Origin: Bacteroidota bacterium
Lineage (GTDB): Bacteria > Bacteroidota > Bacteroidia > Cytophagales > Cyclobacteriaceae
Assembly (NCBI GenBank): GCA_027297025.1
Contig: JAPUIM010000235.1
Span: forward strand, 1-7,811
Direction: 5' to 3'
Length of the DNA stretch: 7,811 nucleotides
In this document: piece by piece, positions 7,381 through 7,811 of the stretch
Layout: each line of letters opens with the position of its first letter
Numbering within the stretch: position 1 is the stretch's first letter
Notes under the pieces: model-generated
Told to the model about the DNA's origin: nothing
Seen by the model: only the letters and a program-made list of their open reading frames with translations
Database searches by the model: none
Translations under genes and position numbers: made by a program

Positions 7381-7811
7381 ATGGCGGTAAAATACCTGAT
7401 CCTTATTTTTTATTTTTTGGTGCTATTTGTAATAGGTTTGGTAGCCTCCAGAAGGATCCATGACATAAAGGACTATTATGTGGGAGGTAAAAAACTGGGG
7501 TATTGGGTAGTAGCTTTCTCGGCACGGGCCACCGGAGAATCGGCCTGGCTGTTATTGGCCCTGCCCGGTATGGGCGCCATAGTAGGGATAAGCACTTATT
7601 GGGTGGTGGTAGGTGAAGTGATTGGAGTAGCTGTGGGATGGTTTGTCCTGGCCAAACCGTTCAAACGCCTCACCGATCAATACGATTCGGTAACCATCCC
7701 CGACTACTTGGTCAGTCGGTTTGGTTCCCAAACCCACCTCCTGCGGGCGGTGGCAGCTACCTGCCTTTCATTGTTCGTTATAATATATGTCAGTGCCCAG
7801 ATTGATGCCAC
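7381..7811 (+). CDS. Sodium:solute symporter (SSS family, PutP-like), N-terminal part, cut by window edge
   Basis: An open frame of 143 codons runs from ATG at 7381 off the right edge; I translated it by hand. It is the N-terminus of an inner-membrane cation-coupled importer of the solute:sodium symporter family. Membrane segments are visible near residues 4-23, 41-65, 70-90 and 122-142. DYYVGGKKLG at 31-40 is the family's conserved stretch before the second helix, and LPG at 61-63 and TIPDYLVSRFG at 105-115 also match PutP. The core-helix motif reads SARATGESAWLLL at 47-59, where E. coli PutP has SAGASDMSGWLLM. The residues aligned with PutP Asp55 and Met56 are therefore Gly52 and Glu53, so the substrate is probably not safely called proline. 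A full family member has about 480-550 residues. Upstream, AATATTTG at 7362-7369 is only a poor -7 candidate with no TTG at the right distance. Confidence 0.88.
   Translation, partial: MAVKYLILIFYFLVLFVIGLVASRRIHDIKDYYVGGKKLGYWVVAFSARATGESAWLLLALPGMGAIVGISTYWVVVGEVIGVAVGWFVLAKPFKRLTDQYDSVTIPDYLVSRFGSQTHLLRAVAATCLSLFVIIYVSAQIDA

Noticed and set aside
7552..7737. Minus-strand open frame inside the SSS symporter gene
   Set aside because: The plus-strand frame has family motifs and membrane helices through this region, so the opposite frame is a shadow.

Overview
The window looks like ordinary chromosomal DNA from a member of the Bacteroidota, most plausibly the Cytophagales or Flavobacteriales side (phylum fairly sure, order a guess). 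The evidence is: start codons with no Shine-Dalgarno sequence, upstream elements of the TAnnTTTG type used by the Bacteroidota primary sigma factor, a type I pullulanase with a lipoprotein-like leader, a PqqL-like M16 protease, and AT-rich intergenic DNA between genes of moderate GC content. I see no mobile element, CRISPR array, tRNA, rRNA or phage gene.

Layout from left to right. Positions 1-142 hold no gene I can support. Positions 143-2149 (minus) encode a type I pullulanase of family GH13. A 161-bp divergent intergenic region (2150-2310) carries a good Bacteroidota-type promoter for the pullulanase, a weaker one for the rightward gene, and a perfect 14-bp palindrome between them. Positions 2311-4014 (plus) encode an alanine/glycine:cation symporter (AGCS family) with an extra periplasmic insert of about 110 residues. 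After a 51-bp gap, positions 4066-6882 (plus) encode a secreted M16 zinc metallopeptidase. It converges, with only 7 bp between stop codons, on a small MaoC-type hotdog hydratase gene at 6890-7291 (minus). A second divergent region (7292-7380) separates that gene from a sodium:solute symporter (SSS family) starting at 7381 (plus), which runs off the right edge.

How the genes might work together. There is no clear single pathway. The pullulanase would debranch alpha-glucans at the cell envelope. The AGCS transporter imports small amino acids with sodium or protons, and the M16 protease degrades peptides in the periplasm, so those two could form a peptide/amino-acid salvage pair transcribed rightward. 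The MaoC protein would act on cytoplasmic enoyl-CoA or a related thioester. The SSS protein is another cation-coupled importer. I did not find a previously undescribed system. The points most worth a second look are the palindrome between the divergent promoters, the periplasmic insert in the AGCS protein, and the altered cation-site motif in the SSS protein.
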